Assembly (NCBI GenBank): GCA_020152595.1
Contig: JAIGNY010002073.1
Coordinates: forward strand, 492,501-556,500
DNA length: 64,000 nt
Direction of reading: 5' to 3'
From: Chiridota heheva
Lineage: Eukaryota > Echinodermata > Holothuroidea > Apodida > Chiridotidae
Shown here piece after piece: positions 12,702-25,200 of this stretch. Under the pieces are notes generated by a model. The model was not told the origin of the DNA. It did no database searches and saw only the letters and a program-made list of their open reading frames with translations. Made by a program: the position numbers and the translations under genes. How positions within the stretch are numbered: the first letter of the stretch is position 1; each line of letters opens with the position of its first letter.

Positions 12702-12772
12702 TTTGTTTGTTTGATGAGGGCTTAACGGCACCACGACAACGAAGGTCCAATTGTGCCTGAGAGTCCAAGTCA
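12702..12772 (-). mobile_element. Short 3' end of the (TTTG)n-tailed LINE family
   Basis: Begins TTTGTTTGTTTGATGAGGGC and continues with the shared words ACGGCACCACGACAACGA and TTGTGCCTGAGAG, as at 17.8, 24.55, 29.85, 34.46 and 41.15 kb. Only about 70 bp remain. In LINE orientation the repeat tail lies at the low coordinate, so the element is on the minus strand. Confidence 0.75.
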
Positions 12773-13175
12773 ACTCCACTGCAACTCATTTACAGACGGA
12801 GGCAAGAAAGTGTCATGCTCACGGACTCATGCTGGGATTTGATGAAGTTTGCCTAGCCACTGTACTACCTCCACAGTTTAATGCATTATGTTCCGTTTCT
12901 TTTAATTACTCTTTTTCTCAAAAAGAGTAATCCACATCTTTGAGAGTAGATTGCTCAGAGTTTCTGTAATATTTCAAAGTTGTATTTCACAAGAACCTAC
13001 TGTTGCCCTGTGAAGTTATTCTAGAAGCATTAGTGTATAACACATAATTAATTCCGTATACACACAAGTTTCCCAAGTAAAAGGGTTGTGTGAAACAGAA
13101 TATTCCATCTCAATTAAGTACAGCAACTAGATGGGAATAAGATGACGACATGACAGATGCAAGAACCAACCTGGT

Positions 13176-13240
13176 TCAGGACAACAAGGAAATAAGAGCA
13201 TCAAAAAATTTACTGCGGTCTTCTGTCTTCATTTCAATAA
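13176..13240 (-). CDS. CDC45: CDC45 exon 18, C-terminus and stop
   Basis: Encodes [20 protein letters not shown] then TGA, almost identical to human [20 protein letters not shown]. Acceptor TTCACAG. It lies nearly 5 kb from exon 17 across a repeat-filled intron. Confidence 0.97.
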
Positions 13241-16200
13241 CTGTGAAGAGTAGAAACATACAAAGACAAAAGTCAGTCACTTAGTTTTAAGTTTTAAAAG
13301 AAATGAGAGTGAAATGAAGAAATCTCATGGAATGCAACATTTTGGATACAACATGTACTACTGCATCATACTAAATATTCAATAGAGAATTGAGAATATA
13401 TGAAAGTTAAAATATCTTACAAAGTACGCTACCAAAGGGGGTTTTATTCTGGGTCTAAAGGATCGCTACTGTTGCACAATTAGTGCTGAAGTTATTCTGA
13501 CAAGAGTTTCATCTCTACCCTAAAAAAAACAAAAAACATTGCACTAACGTTCTTCTTGCTTAAAGTTTGTGATGCAGGCTGAACATGAAGTGGCTGATCT
13601 ATTAATTGTCAACCCCAAGATGCAATCACTTCAAGTGAAAATGCACAATTATGTACAAAAAACTTTTGTAATAGAGATATGCAGGTTAAAACTTCTCTCA
13701 AATTTGTGTAGAGATGCAGTGGTACCAGAAAGGGGGAGGGGCATGGGAGGGAGGTGGGCATGGGGGGAGGGGCACATGCCCTCAATGACCAAAATTTAAC
13801 AATTTTGTGTGTCCAAAATGGCTATTTTTCACTTTTTTTTTAGTGTGGGTGTGTGTGTATGGGAGTAGAGGGGGAAGGGTAGTCTGTATCATTGTAAAAT
13901 TATATGCTGCTATATTAGATCGTACCATATATTGATTAAGGTGTAAATTTGGTATTTAAAAACCCTATATATTTTACAAATTCAGAGTTTTTTTGGGGTA
14001 TCTAAAACTTTGCCCTGGGCCACCCCAGGGCTTTTCTCCTGACCCCACAAGGGGCCCTAAGGCTATGCTGAAAAGGTTTGTGCCCCAATATGGAACCTCT
14101 GACGGCGCCACTGTAGAGAGATGACTGGTATGTCTCCAAGAAGGAGAAGAAAGCACAATCCAGTGAAGCAACCTGGACATCAGGAAATTACAATTACATT
14201 TTGTTTTTCAATCAGTAAAAACGTTTACTAATTTTCAAGGAGGGCATCATAAAACACTAGAAATCTCCTTTCCAATGATAAGATACCTTGCCTATATAAA
14301 ATCAACACTTATAACCAATGCCTTTATCTCTCAATCACTATTCAACCTTTAAGGTCATCCTTTTCTACCAGTTTAAGGGGATGAAAAGATACATCAAGAA
14401 TTATAAAGAACAGGAATATGTGAGGTAAAGAAATAGTTTAATTTCTACTCAGAACAAGACAAACCATTCAAAACGGACGAGTATGACCACTAAACTTTGA
14501 TACTGTGCTACCTCAGCCAGTGGGTGAACTATCACTGATACTATGTGTCACCTCAGCCAGTGGGTGCACTATCACTGATACTATGTGTCACCTCAGCCAG
14601 TGGGTGAACTATCACTGATACTATGTGTTACCTCAGCCAGTGGGTGCACTATCTCTGACTGTGTCACCTCAGCCAGTGGGTGCACTATCTCTGACTGTGT
14701 CACCTCAGCCAGTGGGTGAACTATCACTGATACTATGTGTCACCTCAGCCAGTGGGTGAACTATCACTGATACTATGTGTTACCTCAGCCAGTGGGTGCA
14801 CTATCTCTGACTGTGTCACCTCAGCCAGTGGGTGAACTATCACTGATACTATGTGTCACCTCAGCCAGTGGGTGAACTATCACTGATACTATGTGTTACC
14901 TCAGCCAGTGGGTGCACTATCTCTGACTGTGTCACCTCAGCCAGTGGGTGCACTATCTCTGACTGTGTCACCTCAGCCAGTGGGTGAACTATCACTGATA
15001 CTATGTGTCACCTCAGCCAGTGGGTGAACTATCACTGATACTATGTGTTACCTCAGCCAGTGGGTGCACTATCTCTGACTGTGTCACCTCAGCCAGTGGG
15101 TGCACTATCTCTGACTGTGTCACCTCAGCCAGTGGGTGAACTATTACTGATACTATGTGTCACCTCAGCCAGTGGGTGAACTATTACTGATACTATGTGT
15201 CACCTCAGCCAGTGGGTGCACTATCACTGATACTGTGTCACCTCAGCCAGTGGGTGCACTATCACTGATACTGTGTCACCTCAGCCAGTGGGTGCACTAT
15301 CACTGATACTGTGTCACCTCAGCCAGTGGGTGCACTCCAGTGGGTGCACTATCACTGATACTGTGTCACCTCAGCCAGTGGGTGCACTCCAGTGGGTGCA
15401 CTATCACTGATACTGTGTCACCTCAGCCAGTGGGTGCACTATCACTGATACTGTGTCACCTCAGCCAGTGGGTGCACTATCACTGATACTCTGTCACCTC
15501 AGCCAGTGGGTGCACTATCACTGGTTCTCTTAATTCATAAAACACTTTCTAATAAAGAAAAGAAATTACTTGAAATATCATAACATCCCTCACCCAGGCT
15601 CAAAATAATCATCCATCTTGGTGTTCGGCACAATTAAAAATTTGGGCAGGCCATCTGATCTTGTCTATAGACCTTTTCAAACCAAGTTTAGCCAAACATA
15701 AAACATCAGGGTACGTTAACCAATCAAATGCTGGGGAAATGTTTCCTCATGTTACTAACCTGCCAATCAGCTGCAGGGAACATTGTAAACAACAATACGC
15801 GTGCGAATTACCACCATTTGTTTGTTCGGGTACGCACATACAAACAGTATGTACAGTAAGTCAGTGCATACATTGTATACGTACAGTGTGTAAATCAATG
15901 TTTTGTATGCACACGTGTAAGTAGAGTACAAGCCAAAAAACATAAATTTGTGTCAGTCAAATTGTAGGCCTATTACTGTTATGGAATTTATTTAATTTTC
16001 AAAAAGGATTCCGAACTGTCTTTCCGTCAGTTCGTGGGAAGGACATAGACAAATAACCAGGTAAGATTCAAGTTGCAAATCAGTCTCCCAACAATTATAA
16101 CAACATAAGTTCAGTGCAGGCCTAGAATGTGAATGCATACATGCTGATTTCTGCATGTAACACTGTGTGTTCTTTGGCATTCACATTCCCTCAACATTAC

Positions 16201-19200
16201 TAAAAAATTGTGCAGTTTAAACACAAAATTAGGAAGTAAATGAGCAATACTTCTTTATATGTTAAAACGGCGGTGTTCAGCAGCAAGGGCATAATGGTAT
16301 GAAATTGTGCCATTGACAGTTAACAACATGTTTTCCATTCCTCTGTCACAACTGCCATCTCACCCTCTGTTTCACACAACATCCAATCTTACATCCCTCC
16401 CTACAGGAAATCATACATGAAATCCAGATACAATTCCACCACATGACCCATATGCCATCACATTTGTAATCAAGAAGATATCCCACTAAATGCCTTGCCA
16501 CCCTCTCTTATATACCATGTCATTCTGTCCCACATGATATCCTTCATCATCATCCTTCAGCTGCAGAGCAGGTGACTACAAGATTTCTCCATGTACAGCG
16601 ATCTTTCGCAAATGTGGTTACCTGTTCTGCTTGGATGTCTTCATCATATCCTAACATACATACCTTGAATGTATTTAACATAAGAGGTGCATGGACGTCT
16701 TGGTCTTCTTTTGCCATAAGTTCGAATGTAGAGAGCATATGCCATCCCACCTTGTCACACATGCCATCCCAGCTAGTCATAAATGCCATGTCACCACCTT
16801 GTTTCACATGCCACGCCACCCTGTCCCACATGCATTCCCACCCTGTCCTATATGCCATAACATCCTGTTCCACATTCCATGGCACTTTGTCCCACATGTC
16901 ACCCTGTCCCACATGCCATCCTACCCTGTCCCACATGCCATCCTACACTGTCCCACATGCCATCCTACACTGTCCCACATGCCATCCTACACTGTCCCAC
17001 ATGCTATCCTACCCTGTCCCACATTCCATCCTACCATGTCCCACATTTCATCCCATCCAGCTATGCTATCGCATCCAGCTATGCTATCCCACCTTCATCC
17101 CAATTCATACATCTACCAATCATTCTATCTTAGACACAACATTCTTTCCTCTAACTCCCATCACCTCATTTCTATCAACCCAACATGCCCCATGATCTGC
17201 CATCCTTTGTTCATCTACCATCCTCTATTCCCGAACATGCCCCATTCACATACAATCCCCATTCACCTACCATTCCCTATTCACCTTCCATCCCCCATTC
17301 ATCTACCATCATCCATTCACCTACTACCCAACCCACCTTTTGCCATCCACTTATCTACCAAATAAACTCTTAACCAACTCATCATTCCAACCTTCGCTAT
17401 AACCTCCACTCATTCCATTGCACCACAGCTCCGCTCCCCCGACCATTAACTAAATAACTGAACTTTTTTCCCTTATAAACCAGATAGGGCTGATCTATCT
17501 ACCAAATCAGAATAAAAATTAATTGCAAATTAATTTGGATAATATTTAAGTCTAAGTCTATTATGTTTCCACTCTATTCAAGCAAAGACTTAATTTCTTT
17601 TTGCTATTCATTCCCAAGACACTTAATTATAAATTCTGTTGAGTTGTCAGCTCTATTGTTCTGCTTTTTTTCCATGTCAGAACAAATCCTTTAATTGCTA
17701 TTCAAGTCTGAAATGCATTTGTTCTTCACTCTTTCACAGCAAGTCTCCTTTATATAAATTTCTTTTCATAAAAATAGTTGGAATTCCCTTCTGAGGGCAG
17801 AAATCTTTTGTTTGTTTGTTTGATGAGGACTTGACAGCGCCATGACAGCACGAGTCAAATTGAGCCTGAGAGGTTAGATTATTACAGAGGTAGGAAGAAA
17901 AAAAATAAGGAATCTGAGAGAAGTACGGGGGCTAATAGCCAGGAAAGAACTTGGATTGAAAGAGGAAATGCAGGGGTGTAAATGTAGGTAGAAGGGGTGG
18001 GAGAAGAGGACTAAATATGGTTGCAGAGGGAGGCATGATGAAGGAAGGAGATAATTTTATCTGGAGGTTTTTTTTGGGAAGAGCTTGGCAACAGAATCTT
18101 TTGTTCACTAGCAGATGAATAATGTGTGAGGTCAGACACACAATAGATGTGGACAGACAGACAGATGGTAAAGAAGCTATATCACCTCTTCACCAACTTC
18201 GTTGGTGAGGGATAATAAATATTTTTAAATTTACCTGAGGGTTCAAAGCTATCATGCATTGTTCTAGATGACGTCTTCTCTCCTGCCTGCTCAAATGCTT
18301 TGCCAAAAAAGCTAAAAGAAAAGAAAGACATGGAATTTAAGTCTTCTTCACAGGAGAATTCAGGGGACGAGCTTCAATTTTTTTTTACCTATTTCACGGA
18401 ACAGTGATTACAGTATGCTCGACTATTCAATGCTAGTATAGAGAATGAGCTTATAGAGGCAAGCATATACAGAAATAGGGTAGCAGGTGCAAATGATTTC
18501 AAATTACTTCAGCTTTGATAGATGCACTTACATTTTCATTTACACTACAAGCAAAAAATATTTTCCCAGATATTTTAAGACAAGAGCTTCACCCAGTAAC
18601 TCAGAAAACATGTAAAACCTATCAGTCTTTATAACTACAACACCTCTTTTAGTTCTATCAATTTAATAACAAAGAAAGGAGAGGCCCTGACTTGCCAATG
18701 TCAATGAAAGAATGCCATTCAACCTCCTTTCCAACCTGTACGCTCCCCCAGCACCTACACTTTCCCAGAACTACATCCTAGATTGGAAATTCCAATTAAA
18801 AAAAATATGTGTCAAGCAAAGTCAAGATGCATGAAAAATGTACAATAACATTAAAGCAAAATTATGCGAAACGATATTGCTTAACGTATGACAAACTAAG
18901 ACATTGGAACAATACAAATCCCCTCACTGCTAACAATGCATACTCTAGACTGTCCCACATTCCATCCCAACCTGTCCCAAATGTCATCCCACATGTATAC
19001 TCCATGCAATCACACCTCAAAACCAGATACTGTACGTCATTCCACTACTTGCATGACCCACATGCCATCACAACTGAAATCCAGATGACATCCCACCACA
19101 TGCCATTCCCCATGTCCCACATGTCGACCCACCCTGTTCCACATGCCAACCCACCATTCCACATGTCAACCTATCCTGTTCCACATGCCAGCCCACCCTG

Positions 19201-22200
19201 TTCCACATGCCAGCCCACCCCGTTCCACATGCCAGCCCACCCTGTTCCACATGCCAATAAACCCTGTCTAACATGCCAATACATCCTGACCAACATCCCA
19301 CCGTACCCTGCCCTACATACAATTCCACCCTGTCCCACATGACCTATTGTTATGCAAATAACCTAATTAATATGCACATTACACCTCACCATTATGTGTA
19401 GACAATGGTCTTCACATATATGATCATTTGTGTAAACAAAATCCTCATTCCCACTTTAATTTAAGAGATATCATAGATACAAATGTTTGCATTGTTATGC
19501 AAATAAGCTAATTAATATGCACACACAACCCCCAATCATGCTTATTTGAACAGTAGCCATGTCCTCTACCCCTGTGCCAAGTTACATGAATGTACATCTT
19601 TTCTAACTTAAAAAACATGTCAACCTATCCTGTTCCACATGCCAGCCTACCCTGTTCCACATGCCAGCCCACCCTGTTCCACATGCCAGCCCACCCTGTT
19701 CCACATGCCAATAAACCCTGTCTAACATGCCAATACATCCTGACCAACATCCCACCGTACCCTGCCCTACATACAATTCCACCATGTCCCACATGACCTC
19801 ATCCTAATTCCTTCAGCTACTTTATCATCATATCATCTTCTATCCCACATTCTGCTTATTGTTTATATTTCCCAAACCCCTCATTTAACATTCTTTAGAA
19901 GTGAGTATACTTTTATTTGCTTCTTTATTCATGGCAAGACAAACATTTGTATTGCAATTCATGTCAGGAATGTCACTATCATAACGAAACTAGAAATGTG
20001 AAGCTAGTAAGTCATAAGCCATATACTTTTGATCTCAGGTCAAACATATTGCAGCAAATGCACACTGTACCTCACCATTAAGTGTGAACAATGCTCTTGA
20101 CATATACTGTATGATCATTTGTTTAGGCAAAATCATCACACCCACTTTAATTCAAGAGATACCACATATACAAATATTTTCATTGCTTAGCAAATAGGTT
20201 AATTATTATGCACACACAATCCCCCAACCATGCTCAACTGAACAGTACCAATGCCCTCTACCACTGAACCAAATAGCAAGTTATCATCTCAAGTTCATTA
20301 TTTTGTATGCAAGTCTATTGTTATGCAAATAACCTACTTGATATGCACACATTACACCTCACCATTAAGTGTAGACAATGGTCTTCAAATATATGATCAT
20401 TTGTGCAAACAAAATCCCCACTCCCACTTTAATTTAAGAGATATCATAAATACAAATATTTTAATTTGTTATGCAAATATGCTAAATAGTATGCACACAC
20501 AACACCAAATCATGCTCATTTGAACAGTACCCATGTCGTCTACCCCTGTAACAAGTACCAAGTTATTATCTAAGGTTTAATATTTTATGCAAGTCTATTG
20601 TTATGCAAATAACCTAATTAATATGCACATTACACCTCACCATTATGTGTAGACAATGGTCTTCACATATATGATCATTTGTGTAAACAAAATCCTCATT
20701 CCCACTTTAATTTAAGAGATATCATAGATACAAATGTTTGCATTGTTATGCAAATAAGCTAATTAATATGCACACACAACCCCCAATCATGCTTATTTGA
20801 ACAGTAGCCATGTCCTCTACCCCTGTGCCAAGATACATGAATGTACATCTTTTCTAACTTAAGTTATGCGCTCATGAATGTTAAACATTTTGTACAAAAG
20901 TCTATTGTTATGCAAATAACATAATATGCAGACTTCACCTCTTTATTAAGTGTAGACAATGCCCTTCACATATATGATCATTTGTGCAAACAAATCCCCA
21001 CATCTACTTTAATTTAAGAGATATTATAGATACAAATATTTTCATTGTTATGCAAATAAGCTAATTAGTATGCCCACAACCCTAATCATGTTCACTTGAA
21101 CAGTACCCCTATGCCATGTTACATAAATGTACACCATTCATAACTTAAGTTTTGAAAAGTTTTAACCAAAAACTTTCACCAAAACTTTAACCTGACAAAT
21201 ATTTTCATTGCTATGCAAATAAGCTAATTATTATGCACACACAACCCTCTACTAATGCTCATTTGAACAATACTCATGTCCTCTACCATGTCACATGAAT
21301 GTAAACCATTCATAAGTTATGAAAACGTTAACCAAAAACTTTAACCAGACAAATATTTTCATCTTTATGCAAATAAGCTAATTAGTATGCACACACAACC
21401 CCCCAATAATGCTCATTTGAACAGTACCTATGTCCTCTACCAAGTCACATGAATGTACACCATTCATAACCTAAGTTATGAAAACTTTAACCAAAACTTT
21501 ACCGGACGCCGATGCCAGGGTTAGTAGAATAGCTCTACTATTATTTGAATAGTCGAGCTAAAAACTGTTCCTGATCCAATTTCACTGTTCCAACATTTTT
21601 GTCAATAAAAAAATTCCTTGCTTTAAATTGGGATTTAATATACACTATTTTTGTCATAAGATATACTTGTATAAAGAGAAACAAATACATAATAGTCGGG
21701 AGGCTGTTGTGCACGTGTCAAAACTATAAACCAAGTAAGGCTGTAACACGTATCGTATGTATACACGGTAAATACTTAACGAAACCCATAATAGTTGCGT
21801 TCACACGCAAATACAGTATCATGGATGCGAGTGAGATATAACAAATCATTTTGAAGATTATTAATATGTAGCACAAATTATTGTCTTCCGCAAATGGCAG
21901 GGAGGGGTGGGGGGAGGGGGATCAATTTGACCATACCACGTACTAGAAAATATATTTTCCCAACAAACAAAAACTTGAAAGACAGTAGGGAAAAAAATGA
22001 ATTCATGGAGATATTTGATAAATGAATTCAAGGAAATTTTTGAACAAAAAATTATGCTTCCAACAAAAGTTACGAGCTGTTTTGTATAAATTATAAGGTG
22101 TGGGTCAATAAGAAATTTTAACCTATTCTGGCCGATTATCAAAGTTAGACGAGTGACACGGTCAATTTGACCAGACCACGTGGTGGGAAATCGTATTTCA

Positions 22201-25200
22201 TCCAAAGAAAAAAATGGGATCACGCACAAAGTTCAAACCTTTGATAATCCTATCTTGCACTATCTCACTCAAACCCAACAATTCTGAATTTACTATCACG
22301 CGAGAATAAAACCAGTAATCCATATACATTGAAAGAAATTGGGATATCCCACCTGCGCTAGCGATGCAGACCTGGGCCCATGCAAATTATGTTCTGTGCA
22401 AGTCATTCCATTATTTTGCAATCTGGCAACCCATCACAAAAAAAGTTTTCTTAAAACTTATTTCAGTCACACCCATTTTTTACCATACAAGGCTAACACA
22501 CTGCTCCCACCCTAATGACTGGTCCAACTGCAATGTACTAAACATACAGTGTGCATCACGTTGTGTTGTACATTGCACATTATTTAGGCCTTGATCATTC
22601 ATGTGCACATGTTCAGAACTTGCAAAATTTGCCATGTTAAATCGATCGCGGAAATTTTAAAACTTAAATTTGCAGTTCTACACAGCCCATTCAGCCACTT
22701 TTTAGGCAATTTTGCTGTAACAAAATGAAGATGGAACTCCATTTTTACCAACTATTATTGACTGGATGTATTTTTAAACTTTCAGGAAGGATTTTATGCT
22801 GTATGAACATTGAACTTGGGCCTAGGACCTAGTGTTAGAACTAGTGAATACATCGCGAGTTCAAAGTTAGTTCATGAATGACTAAGTGATAACTAACTTG
22901 TGTGCCCGCTTGTGTGCTTGCCAAATACTGAAATTTACTTGAATTTTGTTAGGATAAGTTGTATTTAGTATGAAATATTAAGGAAAGAAGACAAAAACAT
23001 GATTTTTTGACATTTATGTATTTATGTTTTTTCTTTAAAAAAACCCGGAAAGTTAGGTGTTTTTTAAGTTTTTATCACTCCCAAAATTCCCAGTAGTAGT
23101 TACAAATCCTTATGTTGTCAGGATTGTGCAATACCGGGATCGGAATACCGGAATTTACATGACTACCATAATCCTGTACAACGCTATCAATTGTGCAGGC
23201 AATTGCGGGAAAAAAAAGGTTTTTCATACTTACTAAAATATTTGTTACGAGGGATTTTACTCTTAGAACATGTTTAATGAGCAAAAAACAAAATATTTCA
23301 AGATGATGATGCTATATTTGAAGAAAAAAAAACTGTTCCACGGAACAGTGATATTTAAAAATTCACTGTTCCTGCTTAAAAAGCACTATTCTCGGAACAG
23401 CGACCCCTGGAATTATTAAAGAATGTCCACAGAGTACACACTCGAAAACGAATGTTAAACTCATACAAATTTGTCACTTTATGAAAATGAAAATTCACAT
23501 ATTTTAAAATACCATACTGATTAAATTAGTTTCAAGATTTATCAGTCAATAAAGGATAAATGTGTGCAGTAAAATAAGTGTGAGGTATGTAATGGAAGAA
23601 GACTTACTTTCTTGACGATTGCTCAAGTTCTGGTAGTGGAGGGATACCAACCACCAGAGAGGTACCTTTTTCTGCGCTCAGAGGGGCAGCGACTACAAGA
23701 GGTAGGTTACGAGCCTTCTTTTTGTTGTACTACACAAAATTAAAAGGAGATAAACACCTCATACATTGGTATAAGCCATAAAATGGGTGAGTCATCTATC
23801 TGTATAACACCTCATACACTGGTATAAGCCATAAAATGGGTGAGTCATACACTGGTATAAGCCATAAAATGGGTGAGTCATACACTGGTATAAGCCATAA
23901 AATGGGTAAGTCATCTATTGTATAACACCTCATACATTAGTATAAGCCATAAAATGGGTGAGTCATCTATCTGTATCCTTCAAATACAGCATTAAAGGAA
24001 CTGGTGGCCGAAGAATAAGGGATTTATTTTTTGCCTATTTATGTAGATTTTAACCAATAGAGGCCATATTACATGGTATATTTTTTACTGTTTTTGGATA
24101 CAGAAATGTTCAGCCATGGCGCACATGTTACAAACAAATTCAAAAGTTAATGGGGAAAACACAACAAACGTTTGAGTACTCAGGTCTGGATTTAGTAGCG
24201 CTTATTATATCTCGTACTGCTGGGTGTTCAATTTAGGATGACACTCACTCTAAATATAACCCTCACTTTTTGGCTGCCAGTTCTTTCACTTTCAACTTCA
24301 TTGGGAAACATGAAAATTAACATTAGAATACACTAACCAATATATTGTAAACAAATGAAAATTTAAATGCAAAAATTCCCAATAATACCAAATTTGCTTG
24401 ATTACAGTCTCCAAAGCAATTAATAATTATCCAAAACCATTTTCTTGCCAGTGTGATTGTTATAAGATCCTAACACTTTAATGTTGTAAGATAATAATTA
24501 ACACTTAATTTAAACAAGGCAATACTCAAACTTTCTTTGCATGTTTGACTTGAGTTTGTTTGATGAGGGCTTAACAGCACCATGGCAACAAGAGTCAAAT
24601 TGTGCCTGAGAGGTTAGATCACTCCAGAGGTAGCAAGAAAAGAAAATAGGATGAGTCTGAGAGAAGCTTGGATAAAAAGAGGAAGTGCAGGGGTGTAAAA
24701 ATAGGGGTAAAAGTTGGTAGAGGGAGGTTGGAGAGGAGGACTAAATATGGCTGTAGAGGGAGGCATAATGAAGAAAGGAGATCATTTTATGCAGGTTTTT
24801 TTTTCTGGAAGAGCTCAGCTATGGAGTTGTGAGGGAAGCTCTGGAGAGATTGTACAGGGGGCAGGCAAAGTGGATGTGGTGGACTGAGGGGGCAATGACA
24901 ATTGTTGCAGAGGGGTAGGGGGAGCCAGTAAGGAGATGGGAAGCGTGTGGCCAATACGAATTTGGAATTGCAGAACTTGGGTGAGAAGAAGTTTTGAATA
25001 AAAGATGGAGAGGTGGCCTCTGAGGCCAATGGTGTGAAGCTTGCGGGTAATGCCGTATTTCCAAGTAGTGTCGAAAGCTTTCTCGAGGTCAAAAAAGATG
25101 GCAATGGGGTGTTCCTCTTTTGCAAAGAATTCCCGGGTAGAGGTGTCGAGCATGATTAACTGATCCAAGGTATTGCAATGTTTCCAGAAGCTGCTTTGGT

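Larger units (their letters stand above)
16325..18215. repeat. 1.5-kb satellite-bearing element, copy 2 (interrupted)
   Basis: Left flank, internal CCCACATGCCATCC array (about 16740-17060) and right flank align with 7490-8945 in order, including CTACCAAATCAGAAT and ATAAAAATAGTTGGAATTCC. Two extra pieces are absent from copy 1: a 190-bp LINE-like insert at about 16545-16735 and a LINE tail at 17813-18094. The second has an 11-bp duplication, and copy 1 shows the uninterrupted site. Confidence 0.8.
13241..18234. other. CDC45 intron 17
   Basis: Holds the hAT-like MITE at 13717-14113, the higher-order minisatellite at 14510-15530, unassigned sequence at 15531-16320, and the second copy of the 1.5-kb satellite-bearing element with a LINE tail inserted in it. 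No host exon seen inside. Confidence 0.7.
18312..23607. other. CDC45 intron 16
   Basis: Largest CDC45 intron (5.3 kb). It contains the third satellite-element copy, the templated insertion at 19346-19614, the octamer tandem array and unassigned sequence at 21500-23600. That last part includes short GGAACAGTGA/CACTGTTCC words near 18397, 21555-21595 and 23335-23400, and a direct repeat of TCAATTTGACCA...CCACGT at about 21930 and 22162. Confidence 0.6.

Noticed and set aside
14510-15530. CRISPR-like appearance: constant CCTCAGCCAGTGGGTG with variable segments
   Set aside because: The 'spacers' are a handful of recurring variants and the context is a eukaryotic intron; it is a minisatellite.
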